Part shown: positions 36,400 to 47,699 of the stretch, piece by piece | Position numbering within the stretch: the first letter of the stretch is position 1 | Layout: every line of letters begins with the position of its first letter | NCBI GenBank assembly: GCA_004794785.1 | Contig: SJOL01006395.1 | Location: 217,939 to 281,938, forward strand | DNA length: 64,000 nucleotides | Reading direction: 5' to 3' | From: Opisthorchis felineus | Lineage: Eukaryota > Platyhelminthes > Trematoda > Opisthorchiida > Opisthorchiidae | Program-made: the position numbers and the translations under genes | The notes under the pieces: generated by a model | The model's input: the letters and a program-made list of their open reading frames with translations, nothing else | What the model was told of the DNA's origin: nothing | Database searches by the model: none

Positions 36400-39300
36400 C
36401 ACTCATTGTCTTTCACTCTGCTAGTTTATTTAACAGCAGTAAATGGAATGAAGTTGAATTTAAGGGCATAACCTGCGCGGCTACTTAATTTGGAAACTAC
36501 ATAACTGAATCACGAGTGTATAGCCGCATTGATTCTGAAGCCTGTATTGAATCAGTCGTTTTCAGACAGACGGAGAATGACACAACACAAGCGAAGTTAA
36601 CTTTTCAGGTAGGTGTTCTGCTGGGGCAGACATATGAATGACACGTGAAATCGACCGACAAACGAATGGCGTTCGAAAAACCTGACAATTAGCAAAGGAT
36701 CAAAGTTTTCATCAGAACTGGTACGGAGTTTGAGAGCCACGTGGAATTCGCATGCGACTTTCTAGTCATATGAATACCGGTTTCTGTACAAAGAGCTTCT
36801 GAGCTCAACGCCGCGGTTTAAACCAAATATTCCAAAGGTTTTAGTTTCGACCAAAATCCTGGCTCTTATCGCTTTCAGTAACTATAATGGAACTTCATAA
36901 ATAAGCCTGAAAACGTTGCATTGCTGATCTGTTGTCCTGCTCTGGAGAGATCGGCAAAGTTAAACAACTGAGATAGCAAACCAACCACATCACTCGATGG
37001 TGGACATATGGATCCGTACACAAGTGGAAACCAAGTAGGTTCAACAACAGATTTACCATAAAATGAAGTGGGGATTTGAGAAGCTGTGCGGCACTAACCT
37101 TGACAAGCTCACTCGTGGTTTCTAGGCCTACCAAACACACCTAGTACATTCATCCTCATCAATGAGTTCAATGTCATGGATACTACAGCATCAAGGAAAG
37201 TGTGTAAGAAGAATTCGGACAAGGCCTCTGGTTCCGTCAATCAGTCATCAGTGCTTCTTAGACGATGTTATCATATTCTCAGAAAGACAGTATCTTCTCT
37301 TTTAGCCAACTGACCCCCTATTAGCACGATGACAGATAGTTGGTGTGCGGCTTAGGTGCCGAAGAGTGACAGCATTTAGGCTAATCATCCTTCTGAAATC
37401 GTTTGAAAGAATACTTCAGAGTCGAGCGACGGGGACCCCAGTGGATCGAGGGTCACACTAAGTTGCTTATGGTAACCCTCATTCCACACTGGACTGAAAC
37501 ACCAAACCTCCTGGCAAATGACCGTGAGGATGCCTTGGTTAGGGTTGACATAGGACGAGTACTGAACATTTTTGCCAAAGAAGGTTTTGAACAGGTCCAG
37601 GAAAGCCAATCTGGAAACTACTTCACTGACCGCACACAATTCACAAGCTTGGGTGGCCGAGCGCTCTCCCTTTGCTGAATAACAAGTATCTCCCAGCATG
37701 CCAGTTTCCATTTTATTCCTGCTGGTACGCAAGGAGCAGACCAGTCACTGATTCTCTTATCCAATGCAAGTACATTGATGACGTAGTAGATGGTTGTAGT
37801 TACCGCAAACTTGGAGCAAGTGTTCATTTACAAACTGTGCCGAATGGAAGTATTAGCTGGTCAAGTGAACCAGAAGGCTAGGAGGTCTCTCTCTGACAAA
37901 CGCCACCGGTTGGTGGTACGGTGGTATGTTCACTAGGTTTCAGTCAACCTAGTTGTTGGTTTCTTTGCCGAACAAAAGGCCAGCCGCTAGCCGCTACGCG
38001 GTTACTGAAGTGCATTGATCAGGTCTTCTCGATTAATGAGGGATCGATTGGGTTTCAAGCCAAATGTCAGCTCGCTGAGCAGCTAAATAACCGCCTAAAC
38101 TTCCTTTAACCGTAATTTGTCTTATTTCCCGTTTACTCCAACTATCCTGCATGATGACCTCGGTTCTCACTATGCCGAGGGATGTTTTAGGCGTTTCTGT
38201 GTTATTATTGTAATTATTATCAATACAGCAGCTTCATATAGTGCCGATGTAAATTTGGATACTGGAGCTCAACTGCGAGATGCACGGATCTTTGTCAGAG
38301 ATTGCTCTTCGACTTTCGGCCAACGAATCCACCGAAGACTATCACTTCTGTATATTTTTTTTGAAAAAAAACTATGCGGTTTTGACATCCGTTTTGCCAA
38401 AAGAACCGGGTTATTTTGGATTCTCAAACCCGTTTTAGACTACCCCCTTTCCAGCCAAACTTGAACAATCCTCCTCCACAATTAGCTGCAAACAGCTCCA
38501 CTTTTTCCGCGTTCCTCATACGATACTTTATTGCCACTGATTCGTCAGAATCAAATAATAGATAGTTTACTCAATTCAATGGCACCTATCGAAGCAAGCA
38601 GGGCAGTATAGTATAATGTTCTTAATGTGACGTTACAAAGCCTTCTGAACCTCTTGAAAGAAGCGTTTATGAAATCCCACGTGGTTTGCCTAGTTCACGA
38701 GTTCCACCGACTTTCTCAAGACTGAATGCAAACCGAGCCGTTCTCCTGCTGCAACCAGTGGCCAGTTTCAGTAACGAAATCACTGTTCCTCTGAGTAGGA
38801 CAAGAAAGGCATCCAGCCAAATCAAGAACAAGAAAAAAGTCTTTAGTTGATAAAAAGCGTTACAAATGTAGCTACTATTCACGGGAACTCGTTACAAGTG
38901 AGCCAAGCAAGTTACGTAACCCACTGTTTTATAACTCATTAGTGCCTGCAACGATCCTAAAAGACAAATTATTAGTCCTCTGTCATTCAGTGATGATCTA
39001 TCCCTCTTTTGCGTGTTTGCAAATCCTGTTGGTTGCTCGACTGAATACTCATAACAAAGAATAAATGAACACAAACTTAACCGTTTGTGAAGGTGAATAG
39101 AAGAATGCAGCGCGCTCCTAAATCGCAGGGCTGAGAAGACGAACGCGAGGACAACTTCACTGGAACGTTTAAAACCATTTACCAGGTTCCAGTGTGTCAA
39201 TTTAATAAACACCGTCAGCCGATTTCCGATGTGTCAGAATCAGTCACAAGCATGCTAGACTCAAGAGCGATTAAACCGATCGACGCAGTTAAACCAGTCG

Positions 39301-40400
39301 ATTGGTTAAAAGCCAGTATTACGGATTATCCCCTGGATTCTCAGGTAGTCAGTCACAGTTTGAGACATTTTCTTCCGTTCAGCGTTAACCGTTCGTTACG
39401 ATGAGACTTATACCTTGATATTGAGTGGTCACTTGGTAGCTAGCGGATAGCCCTAGGAAAATGTGCTACGATTATTTGAATATCAGTGCTACCGAACCCT
39501 GAGATAGCCTTCGTGCCACACGTTCTAATCATAGACGAGATTGGCACTCGATGCTTGTTCGAGTCAACTGTTAGTAACGAATATTTAAGCGAATGATTTC
39601 TAACTATGGTGGTTTTACCTTCCAAACACAAATTCAATGGCCATCAGTAGAGCACCTGGTTCACTTGGCTGCAAGCTCAAGATGCAAATGAAAGCTGACG
39701 GTGCTGCCCAAATGCAAGTTTATCACATTGCTGAATTACAGAGTGTGCACTACTATCTAGAACGTAGTATCCTAGATCATCGTGAAGATCCGCAGAATGC
39801 GGATGATTTTCAATGATGGGAGAACTGTACTGTACGTTGTGATTTTTCTCCACAAGTGAGAATCTACCTATGAACCTTCAGAATCGTCCTTCTGCCTACC
39901 ACCGCCGAACTACCAGAACAGCGAGCATTTACGCGTGAGGGAACAGTTAAGAAAGGCATCCTAATAGCATATGTTAGCTCTGGAAACTTTCCGGGCGACT
40001 ACGCATCAGAGAAAATTTTTGAAAAATAATAGAAAATCTAGACACAGTGCGTAAGGTTTCGGAATGGACGGTCATGAGTTTCCTTCGCAAGTTTTATCGA
40101 GGGGAGAAGACGAGTCTATTGGCGGGTAATACATTTTATAAAATTTTAAGAACGCCATTTTAGTGGTTTCGCACTTAAGAGGAATAACCCTGTTTTAGAG
40201 GACGTAAACAGCAGTTTGTCTGTTGAACTTTCAATGTAAGAGACAATAGGCATATGCTCAGAGCATGTGTGACGGAGAGGAGGTCCCCCTTAGAGTAAAA
40301 TTTCACGGGGTCCGGAATAGGAATAAAGGTCTCAGATTTTAGACATTAACTGCTGTGGCACTGATTGTCCGGTTCGTCTGGAAAGTTGAAAAATCTGACA
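36400..40400. other. Unassigned stretch with weak coding hints
   Basis: A minus open segment ends at AAG|GTTAGT near 37.10 kb. Overlapping frames on both strands at 37.39-37.83 kb lie in a more GC-rich patch. A tRNA-like A box (GGTGGCCGAGCG) at about 37652 lacks a partner B box. None can be assigned. Confidence 0.3.
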
Positions 40401-40411
40401 CGAGTCCACAC

Positions 40412-40653
40412 TTGTTTTTTTTATTGGTTGTAGATGGTTCCGGGATTTTTACGCCACTGTCGTTTGAGCAGTCTTCCCTCTGCCCTGGCTGAATCATTGT
40501 GGTCGGTCCATACCAAAGGGGGTATAAACAGCGTGCACGAGTTTCATTCATAATAGACCGGAGTAGTAATGTATACCCTTGTTCGTGCAGGAGTTCGAGC
40601 CCTGGATATCTGGCGTGGAGGGCGAGCGTATTGCCACGACGCCACCAACGAAC
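40412..40653 (-). repeat. tRNA-Gly-derived SINE
   Basis: The first 73 nt on the minus strand (40653-40581) fold like a tRNA and are listed separately. The sequence then continues for about 165 nt to an A-rich end (CCAATAAAAAAAACAAG) near 40412. A tRNA-like head, unrelated body and A-rich tail is the standard SINE build. This family is distinct from the 11.46 kb SINE. A 129-residue minus frame across it is not taken as a gene. Confidence 0.5.
40581..40653 (-). tRNA. tRNA-like sequence, anticodon position TCC (Gly), probably a SINE head or pseudogene
   Basis: The segment is exactly 73 nt. Acceptor strands GTTCGTT and CACGAAC pair at six of seven positions. The D arm is GCG/CGC around a loop with GG. 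The anticodon arm CTCGC/GCCAG pairs at four of five positions, with loop CCTCCAC placing TCC as anticodon. The T arm CAGGG/TCCTG closes the loop CTCGAAC. The D arm and T arm each sit one or two positions off standard, and position 33 is C instead of T. That and the A-rich tail downstream favour a SINE head over a working tRNA gene. Confidence 0.45.
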
Positions 40654-40930
40654 GTGCACTACCTGACTTATCAGGTCGGAACAAACGAACACGTCACGCT
40701 TCAGCGATGACTGGTGGCGGAACAGCACGAACGATGCCCTGGTTGCTTCTATCGCTTGTCGTTAACCGTTGACATGATCTTATGTTTGTGCAAGACGCGT
40801 TACAGCCTTTTTGGGGAAAACCAGTGAAATTAACCACAGCTAAAACAACCGCCAGCATATTGTGAAACTAGTTGGTCTCACTTTGGGTCCAACAGTTGTC
40901 CGCAACACTTGAACCAGGGCAGTACGTATA

Positions 40931-43790
40931 TCAATGTAACCCAAACAAAAATCTCAAGCTAGGATCATCAGACAAAATACTTAACATTGCGACAACAATT
41001 CTATCATACAAAGAACGGGTTGGCATGCTATAACGGATAGTCATAATGTGACAGGTATGTGAGTATGTAAACAAGCCAATGCCGGAGGTATAAAGATGCC
41101 GTTTATTGCGAACGGATTGGTCTACCCCGAGCGATGTAGCAGGACGAAAACTATCCAAGTTGGAGTCGAACGAATGCTGGTTCACGGATATTACACTATT
41201 CTGGAGGCCAGCACAATAGTTCGTCCTGCTCACCAGTTCCAATGCAATTATAGTTTCGTTCAGTCCATCGGTCACTAGCATTGCGTGACTTCCTGAGTCT
41301 GGCTTTCCTGAACAGTGACGGTCCGATTCCCCCAAACGCGTGGTGGGGTCTTGTCCACTAGTCACACACTGGCTTGATTCGCAGTTTTGCCGTCATGCTT
41401 GTGATCGACGTCCCCTCCTCCATATCGACAACTGCCATCTTTGGTACTCATCAAGCTTTACCTCAATTTTAGCTATACGCGGCATAGATGATTGCGTAAC
41501 TGGCTAGGATCACCTCGTCCGTCGGAGAAATTTTCCGGCGATTTCCTCGGAGTTTTTCTATTCTACTGCTACCGCCACCATCTTTGCTTCCGCTACTACT
41601 CGCCGACATAATTTTTGACACATGCTGAATGAACGCTACCAGTTGCCATATATCGTCAATTCCATATGCGACTGCCACCTTCATCTTGCCCTCAATACGG
41701 CCTACAGGCTCTCGATAGAATGATCACAGACTGGTTGCATTTCTGTAGATGCATTTACCTTAGCAATATCCAAAGTCGACGATCGCACTGGACGTTCGTA
41801 ATACACCGTTGGGTCTTCTACCGGATTGTCAGTTAGCATGAAAACTGTTCACTACCTTTTCCAGACCATTTTCCTTTGAGCACTCCGATAAAAGCGACAC
41901 TCGAATTCGTCCATAAATAACGGCCAAATATTTAAGTTTCCCAAGTTATTAGACTGAATTTGCTTGACCAATCAGGAGTGTGCCGAAGGTTGCCCAACCG
42001 TTTGCGTCACCGAACAAGCCACTGCAAGCAATCGTCACTTCGAATCCACACGACCACGCCTCACAAAACTGTTCCCATAGGTCGCTGACCAGTTAACCTT
42101 CATCTGTGCTGCGAGTGGTCACAGCCCAAATGTAACGGCGACCAACTGCCAAGTCAGCCATTTATTGTAACTAGCCAGACAGATAAATGACTAGTCGATT
42201 TAAATACGGGTGGAGGTCCCAGTCACATAGCAGTCAGCCTTGATGCGTTCTTCGCGTAACATTTCCTTTCGTTAGGTCCCGTATCCCGAATCCGCCTTGT
42301 TTGTCTCCTGGTCGTTCTGCTCACTTGGAAATCGGAGTGTGGCGTAGGCGTATCTGCCTGACTGCCCTCGATGTTCCCTATCCGCTAGGCTACAGTACAG
42401 GACCTTGGCACGTTGTAGGTCGGGAACAGAACTTTTGAATCACTATTTTTTCAAACCCAGGACTTTCGGTGGTGTTATTTTCTTCGCGATAGGCGGGTTT
42501 GTCTGCAACAAACGGCATCCATTTGCCTCCTTTGGTAATGCCTCGTTCACGCGACTGCACCCCTGTCACATTATGGTATGTAAGGGTGCTCTGATGACAG
42601 CCCCAAATGACAGCCCTAAGAAACCATCATTATATAGTGTTACCTATTCAGGCCTCACCGAAAACAAGGTTGCTTTTTAGGCTTATCGCGTAATGATTTC
42701 GATCTTGCAACAGCGCGCCACTTTGTCCCTCCAACGACGGACTTTACGCCATCTTTCTGTTGCTGACAGTTTTGCTGTTGATTGTGCTGTTCGGTGAATC
42801 TACTGTGTGCTCTCAAGACCATCCTCGGTATGTTTGGCTGAAGGAAGCCCGTCTCACCTATTCTATTCAAATTTTCTCCTTCTGCAGGTTCACATGATGG
42901 TGGCTCTGCTGTTTGTGATCTCACTGTGGAAAACTTTTAGCTCCCCATTTGAGTCGTCCCGAAGCAAGCAAATAGTGACAAGGATGATGTTATCGGATGA
43001 AAAACGCTAATTGTTTTCATCAGCCTGGAAGCTTAGAAGGTGACGGAAAACGTACCACCTGCCACCAACAGCCTATGAAACCGTAATCTGGTTTGAGGAT
43101 GAGCAGCGTCGTTGGCTGCAAACCGTATGCGGGTGATACAATTGTCCTGACCCTCGAATCAGTTCCAGTCTATTTTATTGAGTTAACTCGCACGCATTTG
43201 GTTTCTTTGAAAAAAGTATCTAAATGACGAGACGGTAAACTTCACACCTTGATCTGCACATGCGCTTTGTGCCAACGGTCATTAGCGGCTCACGTTTTTC
43301 CAACTGGGTTATGGAATAAAACACGGGGACAAAGGTGTCAGTTGAAAGGTAAAAATGATGTGTTGCGGTGGTCAAGTAAGCCTCGGTGATTTCTAGAACT
43401 GTTCATCAAACCACTATAAGTTTTGACTGACGCTCCCTTAAAAATTCGAGAAACTACTGTGTTCTCAGTGAGGTATACTCTCCTGAAATGTGTTTGTGGA
43501 AAATCGATTAAGTAATAATGGCGACTAATTCTCTCTCATTTACTACTTGTGAACAGTTTTAGAGTTTTCAGAGTATTTTGTCAAGGTTATCAAAATTTCA
43601 GAGGGGATCGACATCTTGTAATACACTGAAATGGACCAGGAAATATCGCCGCATGATATTATAGGTGGGACGCACTGTTCCCGATCATAGGCTTGTCCAT
43701 AATAGTTAATGGACTCTATAGGAACTAGGAGTTTGTCAGCTCAAGTTCTGACCTAATGGTGTACACATCATCCACGCAGTTGAACGAGCG
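40931..43790. other. Unassigned, partly GC-rich region, possible LTR-type remnant
   Basis: A minus frame of 144 residues (41365-40931) and shorter minus frames (41684-41469, with an MSASSSGSKDGGGSS start; 42924-42655, Q-rich) lie close together. They could be remnants of a gag-like region, but no zinc knuckle, protease, RT or integrase motif was found. Between 42.05 and 42.30 kb the sequence has an LTR-like feel (a TTTAAATA box). No paired LTR or primer-binding site was found. Confidence 0.2.
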
Positions 43791-43794
43791 GTAA

Positions 43795-43797
<3 letters not shown>

Positions 43798-43827
<30 letters not shown>
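43798..43827. repeat. (AT)n microsatellite
   Basis: An uninterrupted AT dinucleotide run of 30 bp. Confidence 0.95.
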
Positions 43828-43829
<2 letters not shown>

Positions 43830-43989
43830 TTCAGCTGTTATACATTTTTCATGGCTGTTATGCAACCTGAAGGAAGTATGGAGTCGGAGCCCTGGGAAGT
43901 TCACCCAAGCACATCAGGGAACTATCAAGAAGCCAAGGTTAGTGTTGTACCCTGGCCCTTTCCTCGGTAGTTTCTGTCCTTAACAAGTC

Positions 43990-44170
43990 GTTCAGCTGTA
44001 GCACCCTTTCGGTGCCTAGCTCCCATGCCAGCCGAAGGAAGCACAAGGGCTAGGATACTGCCAGGTTGCCCAAGCCTAGACAGCAGAAGTTGAGATGCAG
44101 AGGTTGGGTTCGAACCACGGACCTTCCGGTCAGTAAATTCGAGCTCCAACAGCTGAATTATCTCGCCCCC
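43990..44170 (-). repeat. tRNA-derived SINE, copy 2
   Basis: On the minus strand an A box (GGCGAGATAATTCAGCTG) is followed by a perfect B box (GTGGTTCGAACCC) and the family body (GGCTTGGGCAACCTGGCAG, CTAGGCACCGAAAGGGTGC). This is one of the better-kept copies. A second A-box-like GACGGCTCAGCTGTTAAG lies just upstream, perhaps from a nested or tandem head. Confidence 0.8.
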
Positions 44171-45067
44171 GGCCCTTAACAGCTGAGCCGTCTTGTTTCT
44201 TTACTAAAAATGTCCTCGCAATCACCACCATGCCAGCAACTGTGTGGTTCGTTGAGTTATCTCTGGCAGAGGTAGTAAGGGCTTGTCGCCACGTTGAGTC
44301 GCCGTCCACCACGGTCTGCTAGGTTTGAGACTCGTTCAGAATGCCCACCAACCGTCCACGATTTGAGGCTCTCTGCACACCTCCGGTTTAGGCAAGAAAT
44401 GGAAATCGGGTCGTCAGTGCAATACTGTGGGCTGGGAGATCATCAAAGTCTTCACATGGATACTCATTTCGGTAGTTCACTGCACACTTCTTGTTTAAAA
44501 AAACACCATATGCACACCATTCTTCAGAAGAGTATACTTTACAAAGCACCGCAGAGCCACAAAGAAGCGGTCGAGTATCAAATTCAGATGGATAAAATAA
44601 CCAAAATGTACAAGATAATAAGATTAACGTCCATAGCCCTAAGCAAGAACTGCATCTATCAGTGCATTATACACCCATCTGATCAACTCGAAACAGGCCT
44701 CAGGAAATCTCTGAATATGATTGAAGTTAGTGACCACTGATGATTTTGAATACGACTTCTCCGCTCCAATCGTCGGTGCTGATATACCGGTCCAGGTAGT
44801 TGTACATTTTCCGAAGGGCAATCACACAGGGTTGGTGTGAAAAACACAGACGGCGATCAACGGTCGGTCAACTAGCTGCTCTTCGCACAACACAACACAT
44901 ATTCCAAGTCTTTGGGACGCTCCACAGCAGTAGACTAACCCCTATGTCGTATTAAATCGGCCAATGCGTTCTCTAGGATAGGATTTATTTCTGCACAGGT
45001 TGAGAACGGTCAGATTGAGAATCAGGTGGTGTACAATAATAACAGCAAGACGATAGTTTACAAATAC

Positions 45068-45131
45068 TCTCATTTGCTTATCAATTTGGTTTTCATGGGA
45101 GACTCAGCTGAATCTTTCGTTTACGATATTC
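45068..45131 (-). repeat. Inverted tail on the 5' side of the 45.1 kb hammerhead
   Basis: CTCATTTGCTTATCAATTTG, GGGAGACTCAGCTGAATC and TTTACGATATTC are the reverse complement of the family's 3' tail. Eleven bases later the ribozyme stem begins. The same arrangement is seen at 14.4 kb. It suggests the whole element has inverted ends. Confidence 0.65.
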
Positions 45132-45142
45132 AAGTAGAACAT

Positions 45143-45235
45143 AAGGTTGACGGAAACTAGGGGACTGCGCTTACCTGATGAGTCCCAAGAAGGGTGAAAC
45201 CGGTAGTGGGCTGTCGAAGAGTTTTCAGCAACCTT
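45143..45235 (+). ncRNA. Type I hammerhead ribozyme, best-preserved copy
   Basis: Core strands CTGATGA (45175-45181), GAA (45196-45198) and cleavage triplet GTA (45203-45205) are all present. Stem I pairs in four blocks: AAGGTTG with CAACCTT (45143-49/45229-35), GGAAACT with AGTTTTC (45152-58/45220-26), GAC with GTC, and GCTTAC with GTGGGC (45169-74/45206-11). Stem II is GTCC/GGGT with two wobble pairs and loop CAAGAA. Stem III is only ACC/GGT with no loop. Predicted cleavage is after 45205. Hammerheads with minimal stem III are known from schistosome satellites and PLEs and are thought to work as dimers. The G-T closing pair of stem II may weaken activity. Confidence 0.75.
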
Positions 45236-45549
45236 GTGAGTAGTTTCCTTCATGATAATAGTTTACAGTTACTAGGTTCACCTTGTATAATATAAACACA
45301 GTGCGAAAAATAGATCAAGTCAAAAAGCGACCTATCGGCTGAGCATAACTGGCAAGAGTTCCGGTTTTCTAGTTGTCTTGTTGAATCATCTACAGATCGC
45401 CAATCAGTTCTTGCAAAATGCGGTGTGGTAGTAACAATTGGTCTGTTGTTAGACAGCCTCTGAATGCGTTCAGCTGACGATTTCACATGTTGCTATGGGC
45501 TGCAAAGGAACTCACTATTCACTCCACTTGTAGTTTCACTCACGTTCAG

Positions 45550-45692
45550 CTTGGCGAATGAGCCTAGACCAGACTCAAACAATGCCAGTGGAGGAGAGTA
45601 CCTCCATTCCGCTCTGCCAACGATGATTAGCGATCTTCTGCCGGTAACCCCTTTGCAGCTTCTGTCAAACAATGAAGAATATGTCACCAAAG
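45550..45692 (+). CDS. Candidate internal exon, product unknown
   Basis: A good acceptor (GTTTCACTCACGTTCAG|C) opens a plus frame reading ANEPRPDSNNASGGEYLHSA and PTMISDLLPVTPLQLLSNNE, ending at ACCAAAG|GTGTTC. Phases are 2 and 1. The peptide looks real but no family is recognised, and the minus strand is also open. No neighbouring exon was found. Confidence 0.3.
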
Positions 45693-46589
45693 GTGTTCAT
45701 ACTAGGGGCTTCCGCAAGCCAAGCATAAATGCTGTTTGGTAGTTTTGAATTGTTTATGGTCAAAGCGCGGTTTCGCTACACTTATTCGCGGTGGAATACC
45801 GTAAAACAGATTTGGCACAGAGGATGGCGTCGTCTGTGCTTAGGGGAGTCTCATATCTAAGCTTTAGTTTTGATCACTGGCATATTGCCTCCAATGATGA
45901 TCACTTTAGACTAATGTGTAACTCTGAACACATCCTCACCAGCGGTTGCAAAGTAGTCATTTTGCTCCTAAGACTGGCGCGAAGAAGGTGTCACTGTTTG
46001 GAGCGACGGGAGGTTGGTGCTAGTGAAATACTATGGTACACACATATACGTGGAAGTACTTCTACATAATTGATCCAGTGCTAGTCCCTGAAGTGTTGGT
46101 CAACCAACATATGCTCAGTAGTGGCTAATCGACCCATCGGTGCATCAATAGTTCCCGCCGTGATTGTTATGGAAATGTGGCAAAATCTGGGCAATAAATT
46201 GTTTAAACCATGACAGAACTTGCCTCTGGTTCTATCAGGACTGTAGTCAGTAGAAACCCTAGCCGTAAAAGCAAAAATACATCGCACTGTCGACGGCAGG
46301 AATCCGGTCGTTAAATACAGACTCAGCTCGATTACTTAGTACGATCAAAACGTTGGCTTGACCACATACTGTAGCTGAGGGAACACCTAAAACTCGTCAA
46401 GTACCTTTGCGTTCAACAGTTAAGCTTACACATGATTTCACAGTAGTGCACGAGTCCCGTATATGCACTTCTGAAAGGAGACAGATCTGAATTTTGAGGG
46501 CTTTTAACGTTCTTGCTAGCGCTATTTTCTGCTCAACCTACACGAAAGTACCGACATCACTTTTGGAAAAGGTCCTGAAATTCAGCTGG

Positions 46590-47150
46590 TCTCGAGACCC
46601 TTAGATTTGTGGCCTTACACGCTGAGCTCTGTCGTCGCCACTGGGCATGTGTGTGTGAAGACAGTGATATGAATGGTGTGGCAAGTGTTACGGTCCACAA
46701 AAGCTGTAGTAAATACTGTAACAGACTGCAGTTTGGCGACACTTTGGGAGCTCTCTTCTGTTTGGTTGTTGGTCTATTCGCCGAGCAGTCAGCGCACTCG
46801 AGCTACCTATACTCCGCAACATTGCCAGCTCTCTTCTGTGATCACTGACATTCAGCTGAAGTGATATGATATTCCATTAAATTGTGTGGGCACGGTACCT
46901 TCCGATTGCCAACACCGAAGAACAGGGTTTACTTGAGGAGCCGAACAAACTGACATCCAAGGCAGCAGGGCGGCGCACGGAGTTCGACATCCATAAACCA
47001 TCACGATATTGTAGATCAGGTGACGGCTGATCTGTTCGCCAAGTTTGGTTATGGGCTTCCGAACGTTTCGTCACTGTAAGAAGGGGCGTCGCCTGTGCGA
47101 GGTCGCGTTCCGCCAATATTTAGCTATGCTGCCAACAATCCTGAAAGCCC
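46590..47150. other. GC-richer patch with overlapping frames, unassigned
   Basis: Minus frames at 47116-46877 and 46742-46557 and plus frames at 46609-46848 overlap. The style suggests an old repeat rather than a gene, but I cannot name it. Confidence 0.2.
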
Positions 47151-47407
47151 AACGCACTCCACTACCCTGTGTGCTGGTGCACACTAAAGTGGTGTTATCT
47201 GAAATTTCGTCTGGGGGCTAGGCGATAGAATTCCAAGCACCGTTAGTGTCCCATGTTCGAGAGAAAACTGTGACGAAAGCGACTAAGTGAACATGAGGGA
47301 GATGCTTCTATTACGTCTTCTTAGCACTGCATCCGGGGTCACCGAATTTATATGACAGAACAGCCATGTCACCACTTAATAAGATAGAGTCTTGAAAAGA
47401 AAATAAT

Positions 47408-47575
47408 CGTTCAGCTGTAACACCCCCTCGGTGCCCAGCTGCCATGCCACCTGAGGGCCAGGCTACTTCCAGGTTGCCCAAGGCTAGACAGGAGCGGTCG
47501 CGATGTTGAGGTTGGTGTCGAATCACAAAACGTCCGGTCAGTAAGTTCGCATATTAAGCACTGGGCTTTCTCGAG
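47408..47575 (-). repeat. tRNA-derived SINE, copy 3 (body deletion)
   Basis: Minus-strand body (GCTGGGCACCGAGGGGGTG, CTTGGGCAACCTGGAAGTA) and B-box region (TTTTGTGATTCGACACC) are present. The GTGCTTCCTTCGG segment is deleted and the A box is decayed. Confidence 0.65.
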
Positions 47576-47699
47576 TCTCTCCACATGGAAAACGCTGTCG
47601 ATACTGGAACCGGCGCGCCCTAGTAGACCGTTGCCGTTTGTTCGCACTTATTTATCCACCACGAAGGGTCTTTTCACAGCTGAAATCGCCATCATTATG

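Noticed and set aside
37252..37281. CFLDDVIIFS, resembling the Ty3/gypsy RT active site
   Set aside because: Only ten residues match, with no other RT block on either side in any frame.
37645..37700. GGTGGCCGAGCG, a tRNA-Leu/Ser-like A box
   Set aside because: No B box at the expected distance and no cloverleaf.
40339..40728. Minus-strand open frame of 129 residues
   Set aside because: It runs across the tRNA-Gly-like SINE, including its A-rich tail, so it is not a gene.
40931..41365. Minus-strand open frame of 144 residues
   Set aside because: No domain or splice signal seen. It may belong to a retroelement remnant but cannot be supported.
42050..42410. Possible solo LTR with a TTTAAATA box and tRNA-like string
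   Set aside because: No matching second LTR, no TG...CA ends that I can place, and no primer-binding site.
44294..44740. Plus-strand open frame of 148 residues
   Set aside because: Longest gap-free plus frame, but no start context, splice partner, domain or coding-like composition. It begins just beside SINE copy 2.
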